A stretch of 39,037 nt of DNA, taken from contig WQZJ01000002.1 in the NCBI GenBank assembly GCA_009780795.1, positions 1-39,037 of the forward strand, given 5' to 3'. Positions 8,194 through 14,428 of this stretch are shown here, piece after piece. The position numbers were made by a program, and so were the translations under genes. Source of the stretch: Methanomassiliicoccaceae archaeon. GTDB taxonomy: Archaea > Thermoplasmatota > Thermoplasmata > Methanomassiliicoccales > Methanomethylophilaceae. The notes beneath the pieces were generated by a model. It saw only the letters and a program-made list of their open reading frames with translations. It was not told the origin of the DNA and did not search any database. The stretch's first letter is position 1. Each line of letters begins with the position of its first letter.

Positions 8194-8249
8194 ATAACTC
8201 CATAACTTTCAAATAATCAGTAAATTTGGACTTATAACTCCATAACTTT
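8194..8249 (+). promoter_or_regulatory. Duplicated operator-like repeat before ATPase gene
   Basis: A perfect 16-bp direct repeat, ATAACTCCATAACTTT, occurs at 8194-8209 and 8234-8249, start to start 40 bp. Each copy itself contains two ATAACT half-sites separated by CC. The second copy runs into TTTTAATAAG, a TATA-like box about 45 bp before the ATPase start. Four equally oriented half-sites next to the promoter suggest a regulator binding site, possibly autoregulatory. No experimental counterpart is known to me. Confidence 0.55.
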
Positions 8250-8297
8250 TAATAAGTTGAGAAAGATGACCTATATGTCAGATCAGGAGATCGCACA

Positions 8298-9488
8298 ATG
8301 AACAAACCGATCCTGAGAACAAAATACCTCGAACGCCTTCAGAGCGTAAAAGATACCGATACCGTGAAAGTGATAACCGGAGTAAGGAGATGCGGTAAAA
8401 CGGTATTGATGAAACAATTCATCGATCTCATACGTTCCGAGGGAATATCCGAGGATGACATCATCTACATGAATTTCGAATTGCTTGAGAATGATTTTCC
8501 AAACTACAAGGAATTTTATGAAACAATAATCAAAAAACTCGACGGACGGCGTAAGTACATATTCCTTGATGAGGTGCAGATCGTCCCGAAATGGGAGAAA
8601 GCGGTCAATTCTTTGCGTGCGGGATATGACTGCGACATATACATTACGGGATCGAATGCTTTTTTACTGTCATCGGAACTTTCGAGCCTTCTGAGCGGCA
8701 GGACGTTCGACATATACGTTATGCCGTTCTCGTTCAGAGAGTTCCTTGAGATGAATCCTTCGGATGGGACCTATCCCGATCTGGAACAACGATACGATCA
8801 GTACGTCCGAATGGGATCCATGCCCATGATAACTACGGATCTAGATCAAACGATAGTCAGGGAAACGTTATTGGGATTGATAAGCAGGGTCATCACCAAC
8901 GACATCGCTCCGAGGTCGGAGATACGGGATATCGGCGCATTGAACAGGATATTGAGATTCATGTTCGATAACATAGGGAACATCACAAATCCCGCATCCA
9001 TAGCGCGTGAACTCGGAATGTCCAATCACAAACTTGTCTCATCGTACCTTTCGCTGCTTGAACAAGCGTATCTGTTGTGTGCCGTACCGCGTTACGATAT
9101 CGCAGGGAAGAAACTTCTGAAGACCAACGCAAAATACTATTGCATCGATCCGGGGATGAGGACGGCATTGATCGGATACGAAAGGAAGAACATCGGACGT
9201 GTTCTTGAGAACGTCGTATTCCTGGAACTTATCCGCAGAGGATACGACGTTACCACCGGCGACATAGACGGCAAAGAAGGGGATTTTATTGCGGTCAAAG
9301 GTTCCGACATAAGATATTATCAGGTCACATGGACACTGGCAGGAACGTCAGAACGGGAATTCGGAAGTCTGAAAAGGATCAAGGATAATTATCCGAAAAC
9401 GGTCATAACGGCAGACCGGAACGTATCGGATGGCCAGGATGGGATACGGGAGCAGAATTATATCGAATTCCTCATGGAACAGTGGTGA
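8298..9488 (+). CDS. AAA family ATPase with DUF4143 domain
   Basis: A 396-residue P-loop ATPase of the AAA_14/DUF4143 type. Walker A is GVRRCGKTVLM (about residues 28-38) and Walker B is KYIFLDEVQ (about 93-101). A sensor-like block ITGSNAFLLSSELSSLLSGR follows, then a winged-helix-like segment (NPASIARELGMSNHKLVSSYL). The C-terminal DUF4143 part contains ENVVFLELIRRGYDV...GKEGDFIA, resembling a PD-(D/E)xK nuclease core (E...D...). The family is abundant in some archaea and anaerobic bacteria; its function is poorly defined, and links to mobile elements or defence are only suggested. An AGGAG ribosome binding site precedes the ATG. The gene stands alone, flanked by tRNA-like remnants at 8083-8151 and 9493-9527, and behind a duplicated operator-like repeat, consistent with an inserted cargo gene. 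The stop is TGA. Confidence 0.9.
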   Translation: MNKPILRTKYLERLQSVKDTDTVKVITGVRRCGKTVLMKQFIDLIRSEGISEDDIIYMNFELLENDFPNYKEFYETIIKKLDGRRKYIFLDEVQIVPKWEKAVNSLRAGYDCDIYITGSNAFLLSSELSSLLSGRTFDIYVMPFSFREFLEMNPSDGTYPDLEQRYDQYVRMGSMPMITTDLDQTIVRETLLGLISRVITNDIAPRSEIRDIGALNRILRFMFDNIGNITNPASIARELGMSNHKLVSSYLSLLEQAYLLCAVPRYDIAGKKLLKTNAKYYCIDPGMRTALIGYERKNIGRVLENVVFLELIRRGYDVTTGDIDGKEGDFIAVKGSDIRYYQVTWTLAGTSEREFGSLKRIKDNYPKTVITADRNVSDGQDGIREQNYIEFLMEQW

Positions 9489-9492
9489 GGAG

Positions 9493-9527
9493 TGGACCCG
9501 CCCGGATCCGAACCCAGTTCGGCGGCC
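9493..9527 (-). repeat. tRNA 3'-end remnant
   Basis: Immediately after the ATPase stop, the minus strand shows a truncated tRNA 3' part: CTGGG, then the T-loop TTCGGAT, then CCGGG and an acceptor-like CGGGT ending in CCA. The T-stem has a G-G mismatch and no tRNA body follows. It resembles the 3' ends of both the degenerate tRNA-Pro at 8083-8151 and the intact tRNA-Arg at 10262-10334. It may be an attachment-site scar. Confidence 0.5.
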
Positions 9528-9581
9528 ATGATGACGGAGTTGTGAGAAGATCGCTGAAGAGACATTGAAGGGATTCGACAA

Positions 9582-9613
9582 ATTATAATATATGATATAA
9601 TATACTATAAAAT
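9582..9613 (+). promoter_or_regulatory. AT-rich promoter/operator of vapBC pair 1
   Basis: Pure A/T-rich tract with repeated TATAATATA-type units ending 9 bp before the antitoxin ATG. A TATA-like box is centred about 26 bp before the start. Ribbon-helix-helix antitoxins commonly bind such short repeats to repress their own operon. Confidence 0.5.
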
Positions 9614-9622
9614 ACTGATAAC

Positions 9623-9853
9623 ATGCCGCAAGTATGCCTATACCTGGATGACGAGGTCCAAGAGATGACGAAGATCAGAGCCAAAGAGAGAGGTTCGTCC
9701 GTGTCAAGCTATGTTAACGAGGTACTCAGGAGGGACAATGAGAACAGGGCACCCGAAGAACTTATCAAACGTCTTGGGTCATGGGAGAGCGATCCGATGA
9801 AGGAACCGGAGGAACTGCCCTGGTCAATGGACATCGAGAGGAAGACATTATGA
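9623..9853 (+). CDS. VapB-type ribbon-helix-helix antitoxin
   Basis: A 76-residue protein. The N-terminal segment MPQVCLYLDDEVQEMTKIRAKERGSS and the following SVSSYVNEVLRR form a strand-helix-helix DNA-binding domain. The acidic C-terminal tail LGSWESDPMKEPEELPW is the likely toxin-neutralising part. The same layout and the E(D/E)LPW tail recur in the antitoxins at 16994-17221 and 16354-16581, marking one subfamily. The ATG lies just after an AT-rich operator-like tract. The stop overlaps the toxin start (ATGA), so translation is coupled. Confidence 0.88.
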   Translation: MPQVCLYLDDEVQEMTKIRAKERGSSVSSYVNEVLRRDNENRAPEELIKRLGSWESDPMKEPEELPWSMDIERKTL

Positions 9854-10248
9854 AATATTTTCTCGACACGAATGTGATAATCGACATGTTCAACACCAGG
9901 GACCAGCGTCTCGCAGATAAAATCCGTTATACGCCTGCCAAGGACATCAAGATACCCGCACTTGTCAAAGGAGAACTCCTTCACGGGATACAGAACAATC
10001 CGCATTCCAAAAAGGCGGATGATCTGAGGGTTCTCTTTTCAACGTATGAGATAGTGCCTTTCGACTCGGATGTTGCTGAGGAATACGCTAAGATAAGGTA
10101 TGAGATGATGTCCAAGGGAGAATTGATAGGTCCGAACGACATGATCATCGCAGCAACGGTACTTTCGAACGGGGGCATATTGGTAACGAACAATACAGAA
10201 GAATTCAGCCGTGTCCCCGGTCTGAGAACAGCGAATTGGCGTGAATGA
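9850..10248 (+). CDS. VapC-type PIN-domain toxin
   Basis: A 132-residue PIN-domain ribonuclease, predicted to cleave tRNA or rRNA when free of its antitoxin. The conserved acidic residues are visible: LDTN near the N-terminus, KGELLHG, and PNDMIIAAT followed by TNNTEEFSR. The ATG overlaps the antitoxin stop by ATGA; the longer upstream open frame merely overlaps the antitoxin gene. It is closely related in layout to the VapC at 16596-16997 (shared DIKIPA/S-V, GGILVTNN, GLRT-W), suggesting duplication or repeated acquisition. It sits 13 bp from the tRNA-Arg(TCG) gene on the other strand. The stop is TGA. Confidence 0.9.
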   Translation: MKYFLDTNVIIDMFNTRDQRLADKIRYTPAKDIKIPALVKGELLHGIQNNPHSKKADDLRVLFSTYEIVPFDSDVAEEYAKIRYEMMSKGELIGPNDMIIAATVLSNGGILVTNNTEEFSRVPGLRTANWRE

Positions 10249-10261
10249 TGTTATATTATGG

Positions 10262-10334
10262 CGGGCCCGCCGGGATTCGAACCCGGGTCATCGGCTTCGA
10301 AGGCCAAAAGGATGATCCTCTACCCCACGGGCCC
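10262..10334 (-). tRNA. tRNA-Arg(TCG)
   Basis: A complete 73-nt cloverleaf on the minus strand. The acceptor is GGGCCCG/CGGGCCC with discriminator G. The anticodon stem TTGGC/GCCGA carries loop CTTCGAA (anticodon TCG, reading CGA). The T-arm is CCGGG-TTCGAAT-CCCGG. CCA is encoded (10259-10261). A palindromic TATA-like GATAATATTATC at 10359-10370 is correctly placed as a promoter. No intron is seen. Confidence 0.93.
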
Positions 10335-10381
10335 CGTTCTCCGTAGGAATGTGCCGTTGATAATATTATCTGAACGAACAA

Positions 10382-10392
10382 AGGTTTTATTG
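10382..10392 (+). promoter_or_regulatory. TATA box of hypE
   Basis: GGTTTTATTGG is centred about 28 bp before the hypE ATG, implying transcription starts at or within a few bases of the start codon (leaderless). No Shine-Dalgarno is seen. Confidence 0.5.
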
Positions 10393-10414
10393 GTCACCTT
10401 GCCATGTTGCGTCC

Positions 10415-11461
10415 ATGGCCAAGGTCGTCATGAATCACGGTGCGGGAGGGGAGACCATGCAGGACTTCCTTTCCAAGCACATCGTCTCCCATCTTCCTAG
10501 GATGAGTTCTGATGTCCCGCTGAGCTCATTGGACGATTCCGCTGTTGTCGACGGTATAGTGTTCACTACGGACGGTCATACCGTGAAACCGTTGTTCTTT
10601 CCCGGAGGCGACATAGGTTCGCTTTCGGTCGCTGGTACGGTGAACGACATATCCGTTATGGGCGCAAGACCGCTCGCGCTGTCCTGTGCGCTGATACTTG
10701 AGGAAGGCCTGGATATCAATGTTGTCGATCGCGTGATGGGGTCGATCGGAAGAACATCGGAGATGTGCGGCGTCCCGGTCGTGACCGGGGACACCAAAGT
10801 AGTGGAGTCCGGGGCGGTGGACAACATGGTCGTCGTGACGTCCGGCATAGGCAAGAGATCCGAGTACCTGGATCATAACATTTCCGTCGCGTCCGCACAC
10901 AGGAAGGTGGACTCGCGATGGCTTACCGACGATAATGTGAGGGACGGGGATGCGATCATAGTCTCGGGTACACTCGGTGATCACGGCGTCTCGTTGCTGT
11001 CGTTCCGCGAGGGCTACGGATTCGAGAGCGCCGTTCAGAGCGACGTCGCCCCGCTGAACGGGCTCATTGAGAACGTCCTCAAGGTCGGCGGGGCGGTGGC
11101 GATGAAAGACCCTACACGGGGCGGTCTCGCCAACACGCTCAACGAATGGTCCTCCAAATCCGGCGTAGGCATGATGTTAGAAGAACGCGACATACCGCTG
11201 AAGGATGCCGTCGTGAACGCATGCGATCTTCTGGGAATAGACCCGCTGAGCATCGGCAACGAAGGTAAGGTGGTCATAGCATGCGTCCCCGGGTCGGCGG
11301 AAGATATCCTGAAGGTCCTGAGGTCCCATCCGTTGGGTAAGGATGCAAGCATCATCGGATACGCCGCATCCGGAACGAAACGCGTAACCATGAGGACATC
11401 CGTCGGAGGAAAAAGGATCATTGAGCCTCCGATAGGCGATCCCGTACCCAGGATATGCTGA
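10415..11461 (+). CDS. hypE: Hydrogenase maturation protein HypE
   Basis: A 348-residue cytosolic enzyme that dehydrates the thiocarbamoyl group on its own C-terminal cysteine to thiocyanate, the source of cyanide ligands of the NiFe-hydrogenase active site. The diagnostic C-terminus PRIC is present, as are the AIRS-like ATP-binding blocks: HGAGGE at the N-terminus, LDDSAVV, GTVNDISVMGARPLAL, VTGDTKVVE and KDPTRGGLANTLNEW. Length is typical. The promoter sits about 28 bp upstream with no ribosome binding site. HypB is about 16 kb away, and HypA, C, D and F are not in this window, so the maturation genes are dispersed here. The stop is TGA. Confidence 0.96.
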   Translation: MAKVVMNHGAGGETMQDFLSKHIVSHLPRMSSDVPLSSLDDSAVVDGIVFTTDGHTVKPLFFPGGDIGSLSVAGTVNDISVMGARPLALSCALILEEGLDINVVDRVMGSIGRTSEMCGVPVVTGDTKVVESGAVDNMVVVTSGIGKRSEYLDHNISVASAHRKVDSRWLTDDNVRDGDAIIVSGTLGDHGVSLLSFREGYGFESAVQSDVAPLNGLIENVLKVGGAVAMKDPTRGGLANTLNEWSSKSGVGMMLEERDIPLKDAVVNACDLLGIDPLSIGNEGKVVIACVPGSAEDILKVLRSHPLGKDASIIGYAASGTKRVTMRTSVGGKRIIEPPIGDPVPRIC

Positions 11462-11512
11462 CGGTGCAAAGTATTTCTACGTACAAAGTATGAGCGTCAC
11501 CATGGTGATCAG

Positions 11513-12691
11513 GTGGTAACATTCGTCCCGTTCCCGGGATACAGACCGGCATTGAGAAAGGACGAGGACATCGGCGGTCGCATATCGCCGCCCTATGATG
11601 TCATAGATGCCGAGTACCTGGAGCGCCTTAAGGCCGACGGACACAATATCACCCACCTGACGCTGGACCCGAAGAACGGAAGGTACGTTGAATCGAGAAA
11701 AAAACTTGATTCCTGGATCGCGGACGGCTCCCTCGTACGGGACGAGGATTCGTTCTACCTTTACAGGCAGCGGTTCACCATCGACGGGAACACGTTCACA
11801 CGGACCGGTATCGTCGGAGCGCTAAGGACGGAATCATATGACAACGGAAACATAATACCTCATGAGGAGACGTTCTCCAAGGTAAAGGAGGACCGACTGA
11901 ATCTCCTGCGAGACATGGAAACACATCTTGAATCCATATTCGGGATATCCGAAGGGTTCAGCGAGGAACTGAACCGACAGATCGAATCATCGGCGGTGCC
12001 GTTGTATTCGTACACCGACGAGAACGGGACGGAGCACATGTTCCTCGGAATATCGGACGGAACCGTCACTGATATGATAACGAACGAGATGAAAGGACAG
12101 CGGATGCTCATCGCTGACGGCCATCATCGGTATGAAACTGCATTCAACTATTCGCTTGAGAACCCGGACGACGAACTGAAGGGATACGTTCTCGCGACCA
12201 TCGTGCCGGCCGATGACCCGGGACTCGTCATTTGGCCGACACACAGGCTGCTGAACTCGGAGTGCGTCTCTGAGAGGACGGCCGTCGAAAAGATCGGCAG
12301 TGATCTTACGATCCAAGAGACCGCCTCGGCGGACGAGATGTACGAGAAGCTCCCGGACTGGCATATGGGCCTCATGTTCAAAGGCGGAAGGACATTCCTT
12401 GCGAGATCTGATGATCCTTCAATGGACCTCGACACGTACATCGCCCAGGAGCTCATCATAAAGAAGGTGTACGGCTACGAGAACGGGGAAGTGGTCGTAA
12501 CGTTCGATGCCGGATTCGAATCGGTAAGGAGAAGGATGGCCGCCGGGAAGCACGATCTTGCGATCGTCCTCAATCCCCCTCAGCTGAAGAAGATATGGGA
12601 CCTCTGTGCAAAGGGCAGAAGGATGCCCAAGAAGACGACGTTCTTCTATCCCAAGATATGGTCCGGGTTCGTCCTCTGCAAGATGGTATAG
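11513..12691 (+). CDS. DUF1015 family protein
   Basis: A 392-residue protein with the DUF1015 signature ADGHHRYETA (about residues 200-209) and the N-terminal block RISPPYDVID. The family is widespread in anaerobes and archaea. It has no settled biochemical role to my knowledge, although the His-rich motif suggests an active site. The GTG start is chosen because GGTGATCA lies just upstream; the nearby ATG is out of frame. The gene ends in TAG, and after one AGA codon an ATG in the same frame begins the radical SAM gene. The two are thus at least translationally coupled, and formally one frame if the amber is decoded. Confidence 0.85.
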   Translation: MVTFVPFPGYRPALRKDEDIGGRISPPYDVIDAEYLERLKADGHNITHLTLDPKNGRYVESRKKLDSWIADGSLVRDEDSFYLYRQRFTIDGNTFTRTGIVGALRTESYDNGNIIPHEETFSKVKEDRLNLLRDMETHLESIFGISEGFSEELNRQIESSAVPLYSYTDENGTEHMFLGISDGTVTDMITNEMKGQRMLIADGHHRYETAFNYSLENPDDELKGYVLATIVPADDPGLVIWPTHRLLNSECVSERTAVEKIGSDLTIQETASADEMYEKLPDWHMGLMFKGGRTFLARSDDPSMDLDTYIAQELIIKKVYGYENGEVVVTFDAGFESVRRRMAAGKHDLAIVLNPPQLKKIWDLCAKGRRMPKKTTFFYPKIWSGFVLCKMV

Positions 12692-12694
12692 AGA

Positions 12695-13558
12695 ATGCAT
12701 CTCGTCGATCGTAAGACCATACTGTCTCCGAAGAACGGGATGAACATCTACCGCGGATGTTCGCACGGCTGCATCTATTGTGACAGCCGCAGCAAATGTT
12801 ACGGGATGGACCACGACTTTGAGGATATAGAGGTCAAACGTGACGCGCCACGGATCTTGGAGGAACAACTCAGACGGAAGAGAAAGAAGGGCATGATCTT
12901 CACGGGCGCCATGTGTGACCCGTACATGCACATCGAGGATGAGTTACAGATGACGAGACAGTGTCTCTCGCTCATAGACAAATATGATTTCGGATTGGCG
13001 ATACTGACGAAATCATGCCGCATCCTCAGGGATATTGACATACTGACGTCGATCAACTCCAAGACCAGGTGTGTCGTGCAGACGACGCTGACGACGTATG
13101 ACGACGAGTTGTGCAAGATACTCGAGCCTGACGTATCAGTAACGTCGGAACGGGTGCGCATGCTCGGAACGATGAGGGATCGCGGAATACCGACGGTCGT
13201 GTGGTTATGTCCTACGCTGCCATTGATAAACGACACGGAGGAGAATATCCGCGGACTGCTGGGCCAATGCGTTGATGCAGGAGTGAAAGGGATACTTTGC
13301 TTCGGGTTCGGCGTCACGATGAGAGATGGAAGCAGAGAATACCTTTACGGGAAGCTTGACAGACACTTTCCCGGAATGAAGGAAAAGTACATGGAAATGT
13401 ACGGGGACGCATACGAATGCAGAAGTCCGAACAACGGGCGGCTTATGAAGATATTCAGAGCGGAATGCGAACGTCACGACATCATTCATGGGACGAACGA
13501 AGTGTTCGCATATCTGAACCAATTCACATCGGAAACGAAACAGACGACACTGTTCTGA
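12695..13558 (+). CDS. SplB-like radical SAM protein
   Basis: A 287-residue radical SAM protein. The cluster-binding motif CxxxCxxC is visible as RGCSHGCIYCD at about residues 20-30, followed by a TIM-barrel-like pattern. The N-terminus (LSPKNGMNIYRGCSHGC) and the block ILTKS match the COG1533 group that includes DNA photoproduct lyase homologues. True spore photoproduct lyase activity is not implied, since many members have other or unknown roles. The ATG lies 3 bp after the DUF1015 TAG in the same frame, with only a weak ribosome binding site, so coupling with that gene is likely. The stop is TGA. Confidence 0.85.
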   Translation: MHLVDRKTILSPKNGMNIYRGCSHGCIYCDSRSKCYGMDHDFEDIEVKRDAPRILEEQLRRKRKKGMIFTGAMCDPYMHIEDELQMTRQCLSLIDKYDFGLAILTKSCRILRDIDILTSINSKTRCVVQTTLTTYDDELCKILEPDVSVTSERVRMLGTMRDRGIPTVVWLCPTLPLINDTEENIRGLLGQCVDAGVKGILCFGFGVTMRDGSREYLYGKLDRHFPGMKEKYMEMYGDAYECRSPNNGRLMKIFRAECERHDIIHGTNEVFAYLNQFTSETKQTTLF

Positions 13559-13570
13559 CCGCAACGCGAA

Positions 13571-14002
13571 TTACTTGATGTCCGTGTACGTGAGACCTTT
13601 CGATCTGCGTTCGATCTGCATCTCCTTCCATTTTTCGATGCCGTTCGCACGCATGAACTCGTTGTCATCCCTCAGTATCGGGAATCCTTTGAACATCTCT
13701 TCGAAGATGCCGCACGGATATTCGGTGCATGATACGCATATCTCCACGCCTCGTCCCTCGGCGCACTCGCGCACCTTACATCCGGGGGTGCCGCATCCGT
13801 TCTTGCACGATACGCCGCCGCTGTCTGCCGTGACCTTCAGGAATCTCCAGAACTCCGGCCCGTCGGGCATGTAATTCACCACATCATCAAAGCATGCCTT
13901 CTTCATCTCATCGTACAACTCCGACGCTATCGGTATCACCTTCGCTTTGAACGCACAGTTCTCGCAATAGATGCCGCAATAACCTATGAACTCGTTCCCC
14001 AT
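13571..14002 (-). CDS. DUF3795 cysteine-rich protein
   Basis: A 143-residue protein with paired cysteine clusters, GYCGIYCENCAFK at the N-terminus and CKNGCGTPGCKVRECA...CVSCTEYPC in the second half. This is the DUF3795 pattern, probably binding zinc or an iron-sulfur centre; the function is unknown. I start at MGNEFIGYCG, not at the GTG 11 codons earlier. A TATA-like AAATATT at 14036-14043 is too close to that GTG but well placed for a short leader before this ATG, and GAGG precedes it. The stop is TAA, 12 bp from the convergent radical SAM gene. Confidence 0.82.
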   Translation of the reverse strand: MGNEFIGYCGIYCENCAFKAKVIPIASELYDEMKKACFDDVVNYMPDGPEFWRFLKVTADSGGVSCKNGCGTPGCKVRECAEGRGVEICVSCTEYPCGIFEEMFKGFPILRDDNEFMRANGIEKWKEMQIERRSKGLTYTDIK

Positions 14003-14116
14003 GTCCTCGAACCTCGGTATGGGATGTTTTTGCACAATATTTAACGTTACATGGCAGGAACTGTGTTTCCTAACAATATCAGTAAGGTTTTATGGTCCGA
14101 CGCACATGCGACAATC

Positions 14117-14248
14117 ATGGGCGCGAGCGGCAACCTCGATGCCGAGACCGTGGCAGCGATAAAGGAGGTCGAGGCCATGATCAGAGAAGAAATATCCAAG
14201 AACATGATCTCGGCGGATGAACTTTTCAAAGACCTTAGGAAAAATTGA
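14117..14248 (+). CDS. Small 43-residue helical protein
   Basis: The short frame MGASGNLDAETVAAIKEVEA... ends in LFKDLRKN and predicts one or two amphipathic, acidic-basic helices. I do not recognise it. The start is chosen because GGTTTTATGG (14086-14095) forms a TATA-like box about 26 bp upstream, matching the leaderless pattern of other genes here. An in-frame ATG 22 codons earlier (14051) is possible, but the sequence between contains this promoter. It ends just before the tRNA-Thr gene, which lies on the other strand. Expression is likely but unproven. Confidence 0.5.
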   Translation: MGASGNLDAETVAAIKEVEAMIREEISKNMISADELFKDLRKN

Positions 14249-14253
14249 TATGG

Positions 14254-14325
14254 AGCCGCTGACGGGAATTGAACCCGCGACCTACGCCTTACCAAGGCGT
14301 CGCTATACCCCTTAGCCACAGCGGC
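14254..14325 (-). tRNA. tRNA-Thr(GGT)
   Basis: A complete 72-nt cloverleaf. The acceptor is GCCGCTG/CAGCGGC. The anticodon stem ACGCC/GGCGT carries loop TTGGTAA (anticodon GGT, Thr ACC/ACU). The T-arm is built on GGTTCAATTCC. CCA is encoded at 14251-14253. A TATA-like TATAT at about 14355-14359 lies upstream. Confidence 0.93.
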
Positions 14326-14394
14326 GTGTATCCCGTCTAATCAAACTCTCATTGATATAGTTTCTGATAATCGGAATTCGTAAAGGTTGTGATA

Positions 14395-14406
14395 AGCTTT
14401 ATTTTC
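14395..14406 (+). promoter_or_regulatory. TATA box of rqcH
   Basis: AGCTTTATTTTC is centred about 28 bp before the first ATG of the NFACT gene, consistent with a leaderless or very short-leader transcript. Confidence 0.45.
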
Positions 14407-14428
14407 AATTCGCCCCTAACCGTATGCG

